64,000 bases of DNA from Lawsonella clevelandensis (GTDB lineage Bacteria > Actinomycetota > Actinomycetes > Mycobacteriales > Mycobacteriaceae). Below the pieces are notes generated by a model, which was not told where the DNA came from, made no database searches, and saw only the letters and a program-made list of their open reading frames with translations. Position 1 is the stretch's first letter. Every line of letters starts with the position of its first letter. The stretch spans positions 1 through 64,000 of the forward strand of contig NZ_QFOZ01000004.1 in the NCBI RefSeq assembly GCF_003241315.1. The letters run 5' to 3'. The position numbers and the translations under genes are program-made. Below, piece after piece: positions 21,220 through 29,422 of this stretch.

Positions 21220-24200
21220 GTGAAGCATGGAGAATTGAGACTTATTGTGAAATCTGATCTTACGGTTGTTGAACTCATTGCCTGGATGCGGGAATGGATT
21301 GCAAACGACGTAAGTATTACCGTTTCGGAAGTAAACCCGGACAAGCCTTTTGAAGAGTTCGGCCTATCCTCCCGAAGTATTCTGGAACTCACTGGGCAGT
21401 TGGAGGACCTCACCGGAAAATCCATCAATGCGGCAGTGATCTACCAGAACCCCACAGTAAACAAACTGGCAGTTTTCCTCCTTGACGACTCCGACCCAGC
21501 AGCCGAAACCTTCCACAAGTCCCGCGACCGCTCCACCGTGGAAGGTGCAGACATTGCCATCATCGGCATTGCCACCCGCTTCCCCGGCGACGCCAACACC
21601 CCGGAGGAATACTGGACTCTTCTCCACGACGGTGTGGACGCCGTCACCGACCTCCCCGACACCCGCTACCAGGAGTTTCTTGAGGATAAAGAAGTAGCGG
21701 CCAAACTCGACGCGGCACCCACCCGTGGTGGCTACATTAAACCCGAGTACATTCGCTACTTCGACCCCGAATTCTTCTTCATCGCCCCCCGCGAAGCTGA
21801 ACAAGTAGACCCGCAGCAGCGCATGCTCCTCGAACTCACCTATGAAGTATTCGAGGACGCCCACCTGCCCATCTCCGAACAGCGCGGCCATAGAGTAGGT
21901 GTTTTCGTAGGCGCCTCCAGCCAGGACTACGCCCGCATTCTGGAAAGCGACTACTCCGCCTTCCACCCCTATTCCCTCACAGGCCTATCCCCCGCTATCC
22001 TCTCCAACCGCATCTCCTACACCTTCGACTTCCGCGGCCCCTCCATCTCCATGGACACCGCCTGTTCCTCCTCCCTGGTGGCAGTGCACCAGGCAGTGCA
22101 GGCACTCCGCCGCGGCGAAAGCTCCCTGGCGGTAGCCGGCGGCATTAACCTCATTCTGGCACCCGGCACACAGCTAGCCTTCGCAGACCTGGAGACAGTG
22201 CTCTCCTCCGACGGCTATATTAAAGCCTTCTCCAATGACGCCGACGGTATTTCCCGCTCCGATGGCGCCGGACTGGTCCTGCTGAAGCGCCTCCAAGATG
22301 CAGAAGCCGACGGGGACCATATCTACGCTGTCATTAAGGGCTCCGCCGTGAACCAGGACGGCCGCTCCAACGGCATTACCGCCCCCAATCCGGACGCCCA
22401 GATGGAAGTTCTGGCCGACGCCTACCAGGACGCCAACATTGCCCCACAAGACGTGGACTATGTAGAAGCTCACGGCACCGGCACTATCTTGGGTGACCCC
22501 ATTGAGGCCCTCGCTCTGGGTAAAGTTTTGGGCTATGGCCGCGACGCGGAAAAACCCCTCCTTTTGGGTTCCTGCAAGACGAACTTTGGGCACATGGAAT
22601 CGGCTGCCGGTTCCGCCTCCCTCATCAAGCTGGCGTTGGCCATGGATAAGGGCGTTATTCCCCCCATGCTGCACTTCGCCGGCCCCAACCCCTACATTGA
22701 TTTCGAGGGTGACCATCTGGAGCCCGTCACCGAACTACGGGAATGGCCACGCTACTCCGGTAAGGCTGTGGCTGGCGTGTCCGGCTTCGGTTTTGGTGGC
22801 ACTAACGCCCATGTTGTGGTGGAGGAATACACTGGCCCCGCTGCTGGCTCTGCTGATACTGCTGGCCTTGCTGATGCGGCAGATAGCGCCGCTACACCGG
22901 AGCTCAGCGAGGAAGAGCGCACCCAGTTGGAAGCGGAAAACGCCATGTTCGAGGACGTGGAAGAACCCGCCACCTACGTGCTGCCAATCTCCGGCACCCT
23001 CTCCACCCGCGCCCGCCAGTCTGCCAAGCATGTAGCGGACTGGCTGGAAGACAACCCGGACGTGGATCTGGCGGCCGTCGCCCACACCCTGGCCACCCGC
23101 TCCATTGGTCGCTTCCGCAATGAGGTCATTGCCACCGACATGGACTCTGCTCGCGCCGGGCTCCTAGCCGTTGCCGAGGGAACAGAATCCCCGAACGTCT
23201 ACAGTGGCCACCACACCGCCCTGGAAGGACCCGTGTGGGTGTACTCCGGCTTCGGCGGACAGCACCGCAAAATGGGTAAGCGTCTCTACCTTGCCGACAA
23301 GTTCCGGGGAGACTTCGGCGGTATTTTCGCCGCCTCCTTCGACAATGTGGCAAAGCTGATCCAGGAGGAATCCGATAAGGATATTCGCCAGATTATGCTG
23401 GACGATGCCCTCAACTGGGATACAGAAACTGCCCAGGACGGCATTTTCGCCATCCAGGTAGCCCTCACTGACACCCTCACCTACTTCGGCTGCCAGCCCG
23501 CTGCCGTCATCGGCCACTCCATGGGTGAGGTTGCCGCCGCCTACGCTGCCGGTGGCCTCAGCCTTGACGATGCTGTTCGCGTTATCTGTGTCCGCTCCCG
23601 CCTCCTCGGCGAAGGTGAAGCTAACCTCTCCGCAGAGGAGCAGGGCGGTATGGCATTGGTGGAATACTCTGCTGATGAAATCGCCCAGCTAGTAGCCGAG
23701 AACCCCGGCAAATTCGATACGGTAGAGCCCGCCGTCTACGCCGCCCCCACGCAGATTACGGTGGGTGGCCGGAAGATCGATGTAAAGGCTTTTGTGGACT
23801 ACGCCACCGAACACGGCAAATTCGCCCGCATGCTGCCAGTGAATGGCGCCGGGCACACGTCCATGGTGGCGCCGCTTATTGGTGAACTTATTGGCGAGAT
23901 TGCCGATATTGAGCCGCGTCCACTCCGCTGTACACTCTTCTCCTCCATTGATAAGGACGCCGTGTACCGGGCTGGCGATACGCCAACGGACTACAAGTAC
24001 TTCGCGAAGGGTATGCGCCATTCCGTCTGGTTCACCCAGGCTGTGACGCAGGCCTGCCAGGCTGGCCACACCTGCTTTATGGAAGTGTCCGCACACCCGG
24101 TGGCTATTCTGTCTGTGGCTGCCGCTACCTACGCCGCCAAGATTCCCAATGCCAAACTCTTCTACACGCTGCGTCGTAAAGAGTATGAGCCGAATACGCT

Positions 24201-26304
24201 GGTGCGTGCTATCGCCCAGTTGGCGGCTGATGGTCACCCAACTAATCTTCGTAACCTGGCTCTTACCCGCGACTATGCGGATGTGCCGCGTACCGGATTC
24301 CAGCGTAAATACTGCTGGACCAGTTCCCGCCTATCTGGGTCCAACGATTCCCATCTGCCGGGTACGCATGTTCTTCTGCCCACCGGCCAGCATGTGTGGA
24401 ATGTTCAGAAGAAGGCTGTGAAGACGCCAGAAATGCTGGCTCTTGCTGCCGCCGACTACTGCTATGGGCAGGACGCTGTAGTAACCGCCTGGGAGATTCT
24501 TGGGCAGGACGCGAGCGATTCCGCTGCTGGTGACGGCCACTACGTCACCATGCTGGAAGAACAGGGCGCTGCTACAACCGCCGCGGTCACAAGTGACGCT
24601 GCCGCGCAAGACGCTGACGCTGCGGTAAAGACCGCTACAGTGGAGATTTTCGCCCAGCAGAATAACGAGTCCGTGAAACTGGCTGTTGCCACTATTACCG
24701 TGGGTGACCCCAGTGCAGAGCCGGCTATTGTTGCCGAGCAGCGCAGCCAGGATGAGTTGGATTCGGAGGATTTCCTCGCCGAAAACAATACGGATAATGA
24801 CTACTATGACCCCACCACGGGGGAGACCATTCTGGAGCGTCTTACCAAGATTGTTGCCACGAATTTGGCCTATAACCCGGAGGATCTCACCAGCGAACTG
24901 CCACTGATGGAACTGGGTCTGGATTCCCTGATGGCGATCCGCATTAAGAACCGTATCCAGTATGAGTTCCAGATTCCGGAGCTGGATCTCATGGTGGTTC
25001 GCTCTTCCACTATTGGTGACGTTGCCGAATACATTACTAATGTGAGGGAAGCCCAGGTGCAGGGCTTGTCAGCGGAGGAGGCGTCGCAGGTTTCCGCGCA
25101 GAAACTGGCGGAGAAGCGCTCCGGTACACAGACTGGTGCACAGACAGGTGCCGACAGTGCCGATGCTGCTGCCACCGCTGGTGCTAACGCTGGCGCCGGT
25201 GCTGCCCATGCCGCAGATAGTGCAGAGACGAATGTGCCGCCGCGTGATGCGTCCGAGCGTCTCGCCTTCTCCACGTGGGCTACCGTTACTGGCGAGTCCG
25301 CGGGTGATGTTCTGCACCCGCTACCGCAGATTGGTGACGATACCCGCGCTAAGTTGGCGGAGCGGTTAGCGGAGCGCACTGGTTCCGATATTGACCCAAC
25401 ACTCCTGAGCGATGTGAAGAACATTGAGCAGTTGGCCAACATTATTCGCCCCTTCCTGGAGAAGGAAGTGGAGGGCCTAGTGCGTACTCTGCGGGACTTC
25501 CCCACAGAACAGCATGCGAAGGCACTTTTCCTCTTCCACCCGGCGGGTGGTACTACCGCCCAGTATTCTGCACTGGTGGATGATCTTCCGAAGGATCTTC
25601 CCGTGTTCGGTTTGGAGCGTGTGGAGGGCCCACTGGAGGAGCGCGCTGCCGCATACCTTCCGGCTATTAAGGAAATTCAGCCGGAGGGCCCCTACACGTT
25701 GGGTGGCTGGTCGCTGGGTGGTGCACTGGCCTATGAGGTTGCTAAACAGCTTATTGCCGCCGGCGATGAGGTTGCTTCTATTCTCCTCATTGATACTGTG
25801 CAGGCTTCTGAGCCGGATCCGGGAACGCGGGAGGAACTCCATGCCCGCTGGGATCGCTACGGTGCGTTCATTAAGAAGACATATGGTCTGGACTTCCAGG
25901 TGCCGCATGAAATGCTGGACGCGCAGGGTGAAGAGGGCATGATGAAGCTCTTCGCCCAGATGGCTACTAACCCGAATCTTGCGCGCGCTGGCGTGTCGGC
26001 GGCGGTGTTGGAGCATCAGCGTGCGTCCTTTGTGGATAACCGCATGTTGGCCAGTATTGATATGAGTAAGTGGGCGTCTGTGCAGGTGCCTGTCACACTG
26101 TATCGGGCTGAGCGTATGCATGATGGTGCCATTGAATTGGAGCCACGTTACGCCCATATTGATCCAGATGGTGGCTGGGGGAAGATTGTGAAAGATCTTA
26201 CCGTGGTGCATCTGAAGGGTGACCACTTGTCGGTTATTGATGAGCCGGAAGTGGGGAAGATTGCCCGCGACATTATTAAGCGTCGGACAAACTTGGGATT
26301 GTAG
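21220..26304 (+). CDS. pks13: Polyketide synthase Pks13 (mycolic acid condensase)
   Basis: 1694 residues with the Pks13 domain order. The N-terminal ACP carries the pantetheine serine S51 in GLSSR. The ketosynthase has C282 in DTACSSS, with EAHGTGT and KTNFGH following. The acyltransferase has S767 in GHSMGE. An Ala-rich linker leads to a C-terminal ACP with S1236 in LGLDSL, then a thioesterase with S1498 in GGWSLGG. It condenses the FadD32-activated meromycolate with a carboxylated fatty acid made with AccD4, and its thioesterase hands the product to trehalose. The start is uncertain: a GTG at 21220 is used, and a GTG at 21247 has GGAG upstream. ubiA starts two bases after its stop. Confidence 0.96.
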   Translation: MKHGELRLIVKSDLTVVELIAWMREWIANDVSITVSEVNPDKPFEEFGLSSRSILELTGQLEDLTGKSINAAVIYQNPTVNKLAVFLLDDSDPAAETFHKSRDRSTVEGADIAIIGIATRFPGDANTPEEYWTLLHDGVDAVTDLPDTRYQEFLEDKEVAAKLDAAPTRGGYIKPEYIRYFDPEFFFIAPREAEQVDPQQRMLLELTYEVFEDAHLPISEQRGHRVGVFVGASSQDYARILESDYSAFHPYSLTGLSPAILSNRISYTFDFRGPSISMDTACSSSLVAVHQAVQALRRGESSLAVAGGINLILAPGTQLAFADLETVLSSDGYIKAFSNDADGISRSDGAGLVLLKRLQDAEADGDHIYAVIKGSAVNQDGRSNGITAPNPDAQMEVLADAYQDANIAPQDVDYVEAHGTGTILGDPIEALALGKVLGYGRDAEKPLLLGSCKTNFGHMESAAGSASLIKLALAMDKGVIPPMLHFAGPNPYIDFEGDHLEPVTELREWPRYSGKAVAGVSGFGFGGTNAHVVVEEYTGPAAGSADTAGLADAADSAATPELSEEERTQLEAENAMFEDVEEPATYVLPISGTLSTRARQSAKHVADWLEDNPDVDLAAVAHTLATRSIGRFRNEVIATDMDSARAGLLAVAEGTESPNVYSGHHTALEGPVWVYSGFGGQHRKMGKRLYLADKFRGDFGGIFAASFDNVAKLIQEESDKDIRQIMLDDALNWDTETAQDGIFAIQVALTDTLTYFGCQPAAVIGHSMGEVAAAYAAGGLSLDDAVRVICVRSRLLGEGEANLSAEEQGGMALVEYSADEIAQLVAENPGKFDTVEPAVYAAPTQITVGGRKIDVKAFVDYATEHGKFARMLPVNGAGHTSMVAPLIGELIGEIADIEPRPLRCTLFSSIDKDAVYRAGDTPTDYKYFAKGMRHSVWFTQAVTQACQAGHTCFMEVSAHPVAILSVAAATYAAKIPNAKLFYTLRRKEYEPNTLVRAIAQLAADGHPTNLRNLALTRDYADVPRTGFQRKYCWTSSRLSGSNDSHLPGTHVLLPTGQHVWNVQKKAVKTPEMLALAAADYCYGQDAVVTAWEILGQDASDSAAGDGHYVTMLEEQGAATTAAVTSDAAAQDADAAVKTATVEIFAQQNNESVKLAVATITVGDPSAEPAIVAEQRSQDELDSEDFLAENNTDNDYYDPTTGETILERLTKIVATNLAYNPEDLTSELPLMELGLDSLMAIRIKNRIQYEFQIPELDLMVVRSSTIGDVAEYITNVREAQVQGLSAEEASQVSAQKLAEKRSGTQTGAQTGADSADAAATAGANAGAGAAHAADSAETNVPPRDASERLAFSTWATVTGESAGDVLHPLPQIGDDTRAKLAERLAERTGSDIDPTLLSDVKNIEQLANIIRPFLEKEVEGLVRTLRDFPTEQHAKALFLFHPAGGTTAQYSALVDDLPKDLPVFGLERVEGPLEERAAAYLPAIKEIQPEGPYTLGGWSLGGALAYEVAKQLIAAGDEVASILLIDTVQASEPDPGTREELHARWDRYGAFIKKTYGLDFQVPHEMLDAQGEEGMMKLFAQMATNPNLARAGVSAAVLEHQRASFVDNRMLASIDMSKWASVQVPVTLYRAERMHDGAIELEPRYAHIDPDGGWGKIVKDLTVVHLKGDHLSVIDEPEVGKIARDIIKRRTNLGL

Positions 26305-26306
26305 TA

Positions 26307-27314
26307 ATGGCACAGGATCCAGCGAACGCGAATAGCGACACCGCCGACGACGCCATGTTTGAGGAAACGGAGTCGGCGGCGGAGATGACGCAGGAGGGTC
26401 GCCAACTGCGGCCACCCCGTAATCTGGCTGAGGCAATGTGGAAGGCTCTGCGCCCGCGGCAGTGGGTGAAGAACATTCTGGTGGTGATGGCGCCACTGTC
26501 TGCCGGTACGGAGGTGGTGACGGATCCGCATGTGTTGCTGCAGGTCCTGTATTCGTTCATCGCGTTCTGTCTGGCATCGTCGTCCATTTACCTCATTAAT
26601 GATGCGCGGGATGTGAAGGCGGATCGGCAGCATCCGGCAAAGCGTTTCCGCCCCATTGCGTCTGGTGTGCTGCCGCTGCGGCTGGCCTATGTGATGGGTG
26701 TTGTGCTCATGCTGGTGTCGGTATTGCTGGGCTATTTCTTGTCCGGTAGTTCCCTGGCGATAGTGTTGGCTGTTTATATTGTGTTGCAGTTGGGCTATTG
26801 CTTTGGGCTGAAACACCAGATGGTGCTGGATATTGTGCTGGTGTCCTCGGGATTCCTGCTGCGTGCTATTGCTGGTGGTGTGGCGTCGGATGTGCCACTG
26901 TCACAGTGGTTCTTGCTGGTGATGGCGTTTGGTTCCATCTTTATGGCCAGCGGTAAACGCTATGCGGAGAAACTGTTGGCAGATAAGGAAGGCCGGCAGA
27001 TTCGGAAGGTGCTGCAGTCCTATACAGGCACGTATCTGCGTTTTGTGTGGACGATGTCGGCGACGGCGCTTATTCTCTGCTATTCACTGTGGGCGTTTCA
27101 GCAGGGGCAGGCGACGGCTGACCATAGTGGCAGTTTGTGGTACGAGATTTCAATGGTGCCGTGGGCGATTGCCGTTATGCGCTACGCGGTGGATGTGGAT
27201 CGTGGCGATGCGGGGGCACCGGAGGATATTGCCCTCAAAGACCATGTTCTGCAGGTCATTGCCCTATTGTGGCTAATGTGTATCGTACTGGCCGTCTACG
27301 TTTTCGGCGGCTAA
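26307..27314 (+). CDS. ubiA: Decaprenyl-phosphate phosphoribosyltransferase (UbiA-type, Rv3806c-like)
   Basis: A 335-residue multi-pass prenyltransferase of the UbiA superfamily. It joins 5-phosphoribosyl pyrophosphate to decaprenyl phosphate, the first committed step to decaprenyl-phospho-arabinose. The metal-binding motif N98-D-A-R-D102-V-K-A-D106 is followed by RQHPAKRFRPIASG, as in this subfamily. About eight to nine hydrophobic segments follow. The first 45 residues are acidic and poorly conserved. It starts two bases after the pks13 stop. Its own stop overlaps the stop of the convergent gene on the other strand by four bases. Confidence 0.92.
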   Translation: MAQDPANANSDTADDAMFEETESAAEMTQEGRQLRPPRNLAEAMWKALRPRQWVKNILVVMAPLSAGTEVVTDPHVLLQVLYSFIAFCLASSSIYLINDARDVKADRQHPAKRFRPIASGVLPLRLAYVMGVVLMLVSVLLGYFLSGSSLAIVLAVYIVLQLGYCFGLKHQMVLDIVLVSSGFLLRAIAGGVASDVPLSQWFLLVMAFGSIFMASGKRYAEKLLADKEGRQIRKVLQSYTGTYLRFVWTMSATALILCYSLWAFQQGQATADHSGSLWYEISMVPWAIAVMRYAVDVDRGDAGAPEDIALKDHVLQVIALLWLMCIVLAVYVFGG

Positions 27315-27820
27315 GTTTGCACTAAAAATAGCATTTCTGCGATCAGCATGGGGACGGTGGCTTTGGCTTCTTTTGCGGAGGTGGGGTGGTCGTAGGTGAG
27401 GGCGATACGGCACCCGGTGGCGCACGTGATAACGAAGGGGTTGGGGACGGGACCAGTGAGGGTGGTGTCCTTCTTGGTGATTTCTAGCGGGGAGGTGGCT
27501 ACGCCGTCTTTGTTGATGCGGACTCCGCCGGCGTCGGTGACGTTGTTGTTAATGCGCAGGTGGGATTTGGCGTTTTTGCCGTTTTTGACGCAGATGGGGA
27601 ATTTTTTGGGGTGTGCTTCGCAGAAGAGGAGGTAGTAGCCTTTGGTGGTGTCTAGGCCGGTGACGGTGACGTTGACGGTATCGCCCCAGCTAACAGTGTC
27701 TTTGTCGAGGGTGATGGTGGCGGCGGGTGCGGCCCAGGCGGTGGTGGCGAAGAGGCCGAGGGCTAGAGCGGAGCTGCTAATAGTGGCAGCAGCTTTAATG
27801 AGGTGGGTGCGGATATTCAA
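27311..27820 (-). CDS. Secreted small Ig-like protein, probably iron-regulated
   Basis: 169 residues from a TTG at 27820, which has AAAGGA ten bases upstream and begins a clear signal peptide (residues 1-30, ending AWA or AAP). A longer frame to 28045 exists but lacks a good start. The mature protein is mostly beta-strand in character with four cysteines, placed as LLFCEAHP, PICVKNG and ITCATGCRIAL. This layout recalls neocarzinostatin-like Ig folds, but similarity is weak and the function is unknown. A 19-base DtxR/IdeR-type palindrome about 105 bases upstream suggests repression by iron. It is alone on the minus strand between ubiA and a mycolyltransferase gene, and its stop overlaps that of ubiA. 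Confidence 0.7.
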   Translation of the reverse strand: MNIRTHLIKAAATISSSALALGLFATTAWAAPAATITLDKDTVSWGDTVNVTVTGLDTTKGYYLLFCEAHPKKFPICVKNGKNAKSHLRINNNVTDAGGVRINKDGVATSPLEITKKDTTLTGPVPNPFVITCATGCRIALTYDHPTSAKEAKATVPMLIAEMLFLVQT

Positions 27821-27924
27821 GGGAGTGTGTCCTTTCAGTGACTGTCCATAGTTGGCATGGCTGGCATAGTTGGTGACGACTGCCAATAATTGTCCGTGTG
27901 TATTCCACGAACACCATACATATA

Positions 27925-27943
27925 TTAGGTAAGCCTTACCTAA
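27925..27943 (-). promoter_or_regulatory. DtxR/IdeR-type iron box
   Basis: The 19-base palindrome ttaggtaagccttacctaa closely follows the known DtxR consensus ttaggttagsctaacctaa, with both TTAGGTNAG-type half-sites intact. In the minus direction a TAATAT lies at its edge, so a bound repressor would cover the promoter of the secreted protein at 27820. Regulation of the mycolyltransferase on the other side is also possible but the site is about 370 bases from its start. Confidence 0.75.
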
Positions 27944-28136
27944 GGTATAAGGATTCAGAAAGGGCGTCAAATTTATTTTGTTATCGCATGTAGACGGAAA
28001 CAGTAGATGTATAGCTAGAAACAGTAAATAAGTTTGCTGATTCATGTGTTACTAGTGTGACTAATGTGATTTAGTTTTGTATAGTCAGAGGAGTAATAAA
28101 CTCTCCCATCTCGTCACAGCAGTAACAGTTAAGTAG

Positions 28137-28202
28137 TAGCCGGTCGCTAGCCAATTACTAGCCGATTACCGGGCTGAGCACGGGCTGAACGTGGGCTGAA
28201 CA
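28137..28202 (+). repeat. Six tandem 11-base units upstream of a mycolyltransferase gene
   Basis: The units tagccggtcgc, tagccaattac, tagccgattac, cgggctgagca, cgggctgaacg and tgggctgaaca follow each other without gaps. Two subtypes are present, three copies each. The 11-base period is close to one helical turn. The array ends about 110 bases before the start codon at 28313. Confidence 0.6.
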
Positions 28203-28275
28203 TGAGTTGTTCGCTTTGGTTGTTCATAAAAAATTCAACTAAAGTAACAATCTCACTGTAGATGACGATAAACAG

Positions 28276-28301
28276 GGTATGAGCGCAAGGTATGAGCGCA
28301 A
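28276..28301 (+). repeat. 13-base tandem duplication at the mycolyltransferase start region
   Basis: Two perfect copies of ggtatgagcgcaa stand head to tail and are followed by the ribosome-binding AAGGAAAAG and the ATG at 28313. Each copy supplies an ATG, so upstream alternative starts exist, but only the ATG at 28313 has a well-placed binding site. Confidence 0.6.
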
Positions 28302-28312
28302 GGAAAAGAACT

Positions 28313-29338
28313 ATGACTGTGAACAAGCGAAATAAATGGATAACGTCCCTAGGAGCATCACTCCTAGCTATTTCCTTGGTCGCCGGAATGGGTGTTAACC
28401 TTCCCAACGCGAACGCAAGTAACCGCAGTTCGCTCCGTCGTGACAACTCCTCCAACCGCCATTGCGAGTGGGATCCCGCACACTACTGGGTTCAGCAGTG
28501 CGAAGTATGGTCGGACTCAATGCACCGTAAGATCCGCGTGCAGGTGCAGCCGTCCAAGAATGGTGGCAAGCACGCGCTCTTCCTGCTTGATGGAATGCGT
28601 GCCCGCGAGGACTGGAATGGTTGGTCCCACGATGGTCACGCCCCCTCCGTTTTTGTGGACTCTGACATTACCCTGGTTATGCCCGTAGGTGGCGAAACAT
28701 CCTTCTATTCAGACTGGAAGCGTAAGTCCTCCACAAACAACCAGAAATACACCTACAAATGGGAGACGTTCCTCACTAAGGAACTCCCCGGCTACCTCAA
28801 CCGTCGTTTCGGTGTAGCCTACACCGGTAATGGTGTCGGTGGCTTGTCCATGTCCGGATCTGCCGCCTACACGTTGGCCCTCTACCACCGCCCCTACTTC
28901 ACGCAGGCATTGAGCTTCTCCGGATACATGAATGTGTCCGACCCCGTTATGCAGCGTCTCCTGCAGTACGCAGCGAAAGATGCCGGTAACTACAACCTCG
29001 AAGACATGTGGGGACCCTACAGCGACCCTGCCTGGGTACGTAACGACCCGTATGTCAATGCGGAAAAGCTACGTGGACTTCACCTGTTCATGTCCTCCTC
29101 CACGGGCATTCCCGGCCGCTACGACGACCCCAAGACTAAGCAGGAAGCCATCAACACAACTGTTGGTTTCATGCTGGAGGGGCTTGCCCGTCAACAACAC
29201 ATCAAGATGAAAAAGCGCCTGGAGGAACTCGGTATTCCGTGCCGTCACGTCTTTATGGCCAATGGTATTCACAACTGGGGTTATTGGCATGACCAGCTGG
29301 TTACTGCCTACCCGTATGTAAAAGCTGTTCTTGGATAG
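28313..29338 (+). CDS. Mycolyltransferase (antigen 85 / corynomycolyltransferase family)
   Basis: A 341-residue exported esterase-fold enzyme that moves mycolic acids from trehalose monomycolate to arabinogalactan or to a second trehalose. A signal peptide (about 1-35) ends near ANA. The nucleophile is S179 in GGLSMSGSAA, and the C-terminal histidine lies in GIHNWGYW, equivalent to the antigen 85 GTHSWEYW. LLDGMRA and VMPVGGETSFYSDW match the substrate-binding region. The ATG at 28313 is chosen for AAGGAAAAG upstream, over the ATG at 28292. A second family member follows 84 bases later, as Rv3804c and Rv3803c do in M. tuberculosis. Confidence 0.92.
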   Translation: MTVNKRNKWITSLGASLLAISLVAGMGVNLPNANASNRSSLRRDNSSNRHCEWDPAHYWVQQCEVWSDSMHRKIRVQVQPSKNGGKHALFLLDGMRAREDWNGWSHDGHAPSVFVDSDITLVMPVGGETSFYSDWKRKSSTNNQKYTYKWETFLTKELPGYLNRRFGVAYTGNGVGGLSMSGSAAYTLALYHRPYFTQALSFSGYMNVSDPVMQRLLQYAAKDAGNYNLEDMWGPYSDPAWVRNDPYVNAEKLRGLHLFMSSSTGIPGRYDDPKTKQEAINTTVGFMLEGLARQQHIKMKKRLEELGIPCRHVFMANGIHNWGYWHDQLVTAYPYVKAVLG

Positions 29339-29422
29339 AAAGTAGCTCTCATTCCGGGGGAGGGGAACCCACGGAGGGATAGCTAAGCCCACTGTTCATT
29401 TTTGTTACCTGTGAGGTTTATG

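Larger units (their letters stand above)
27821..28312. other. Divergent intergenic region with a DtxR-type box and an 11-base tandem repeat array
   Basis: This 492-base gap separates the iron-box gene (minus) and the first mycolyltransferase gene (plus). It contains the DtxR/IdeR-type palindrome at 27925-27943, six consecutive 11-base units at 28137-28202, and a 13-base tandem duplication at 28276-28301. The open frame on the minus strand up to 28045 has no supported start. Confidence 0.65.
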
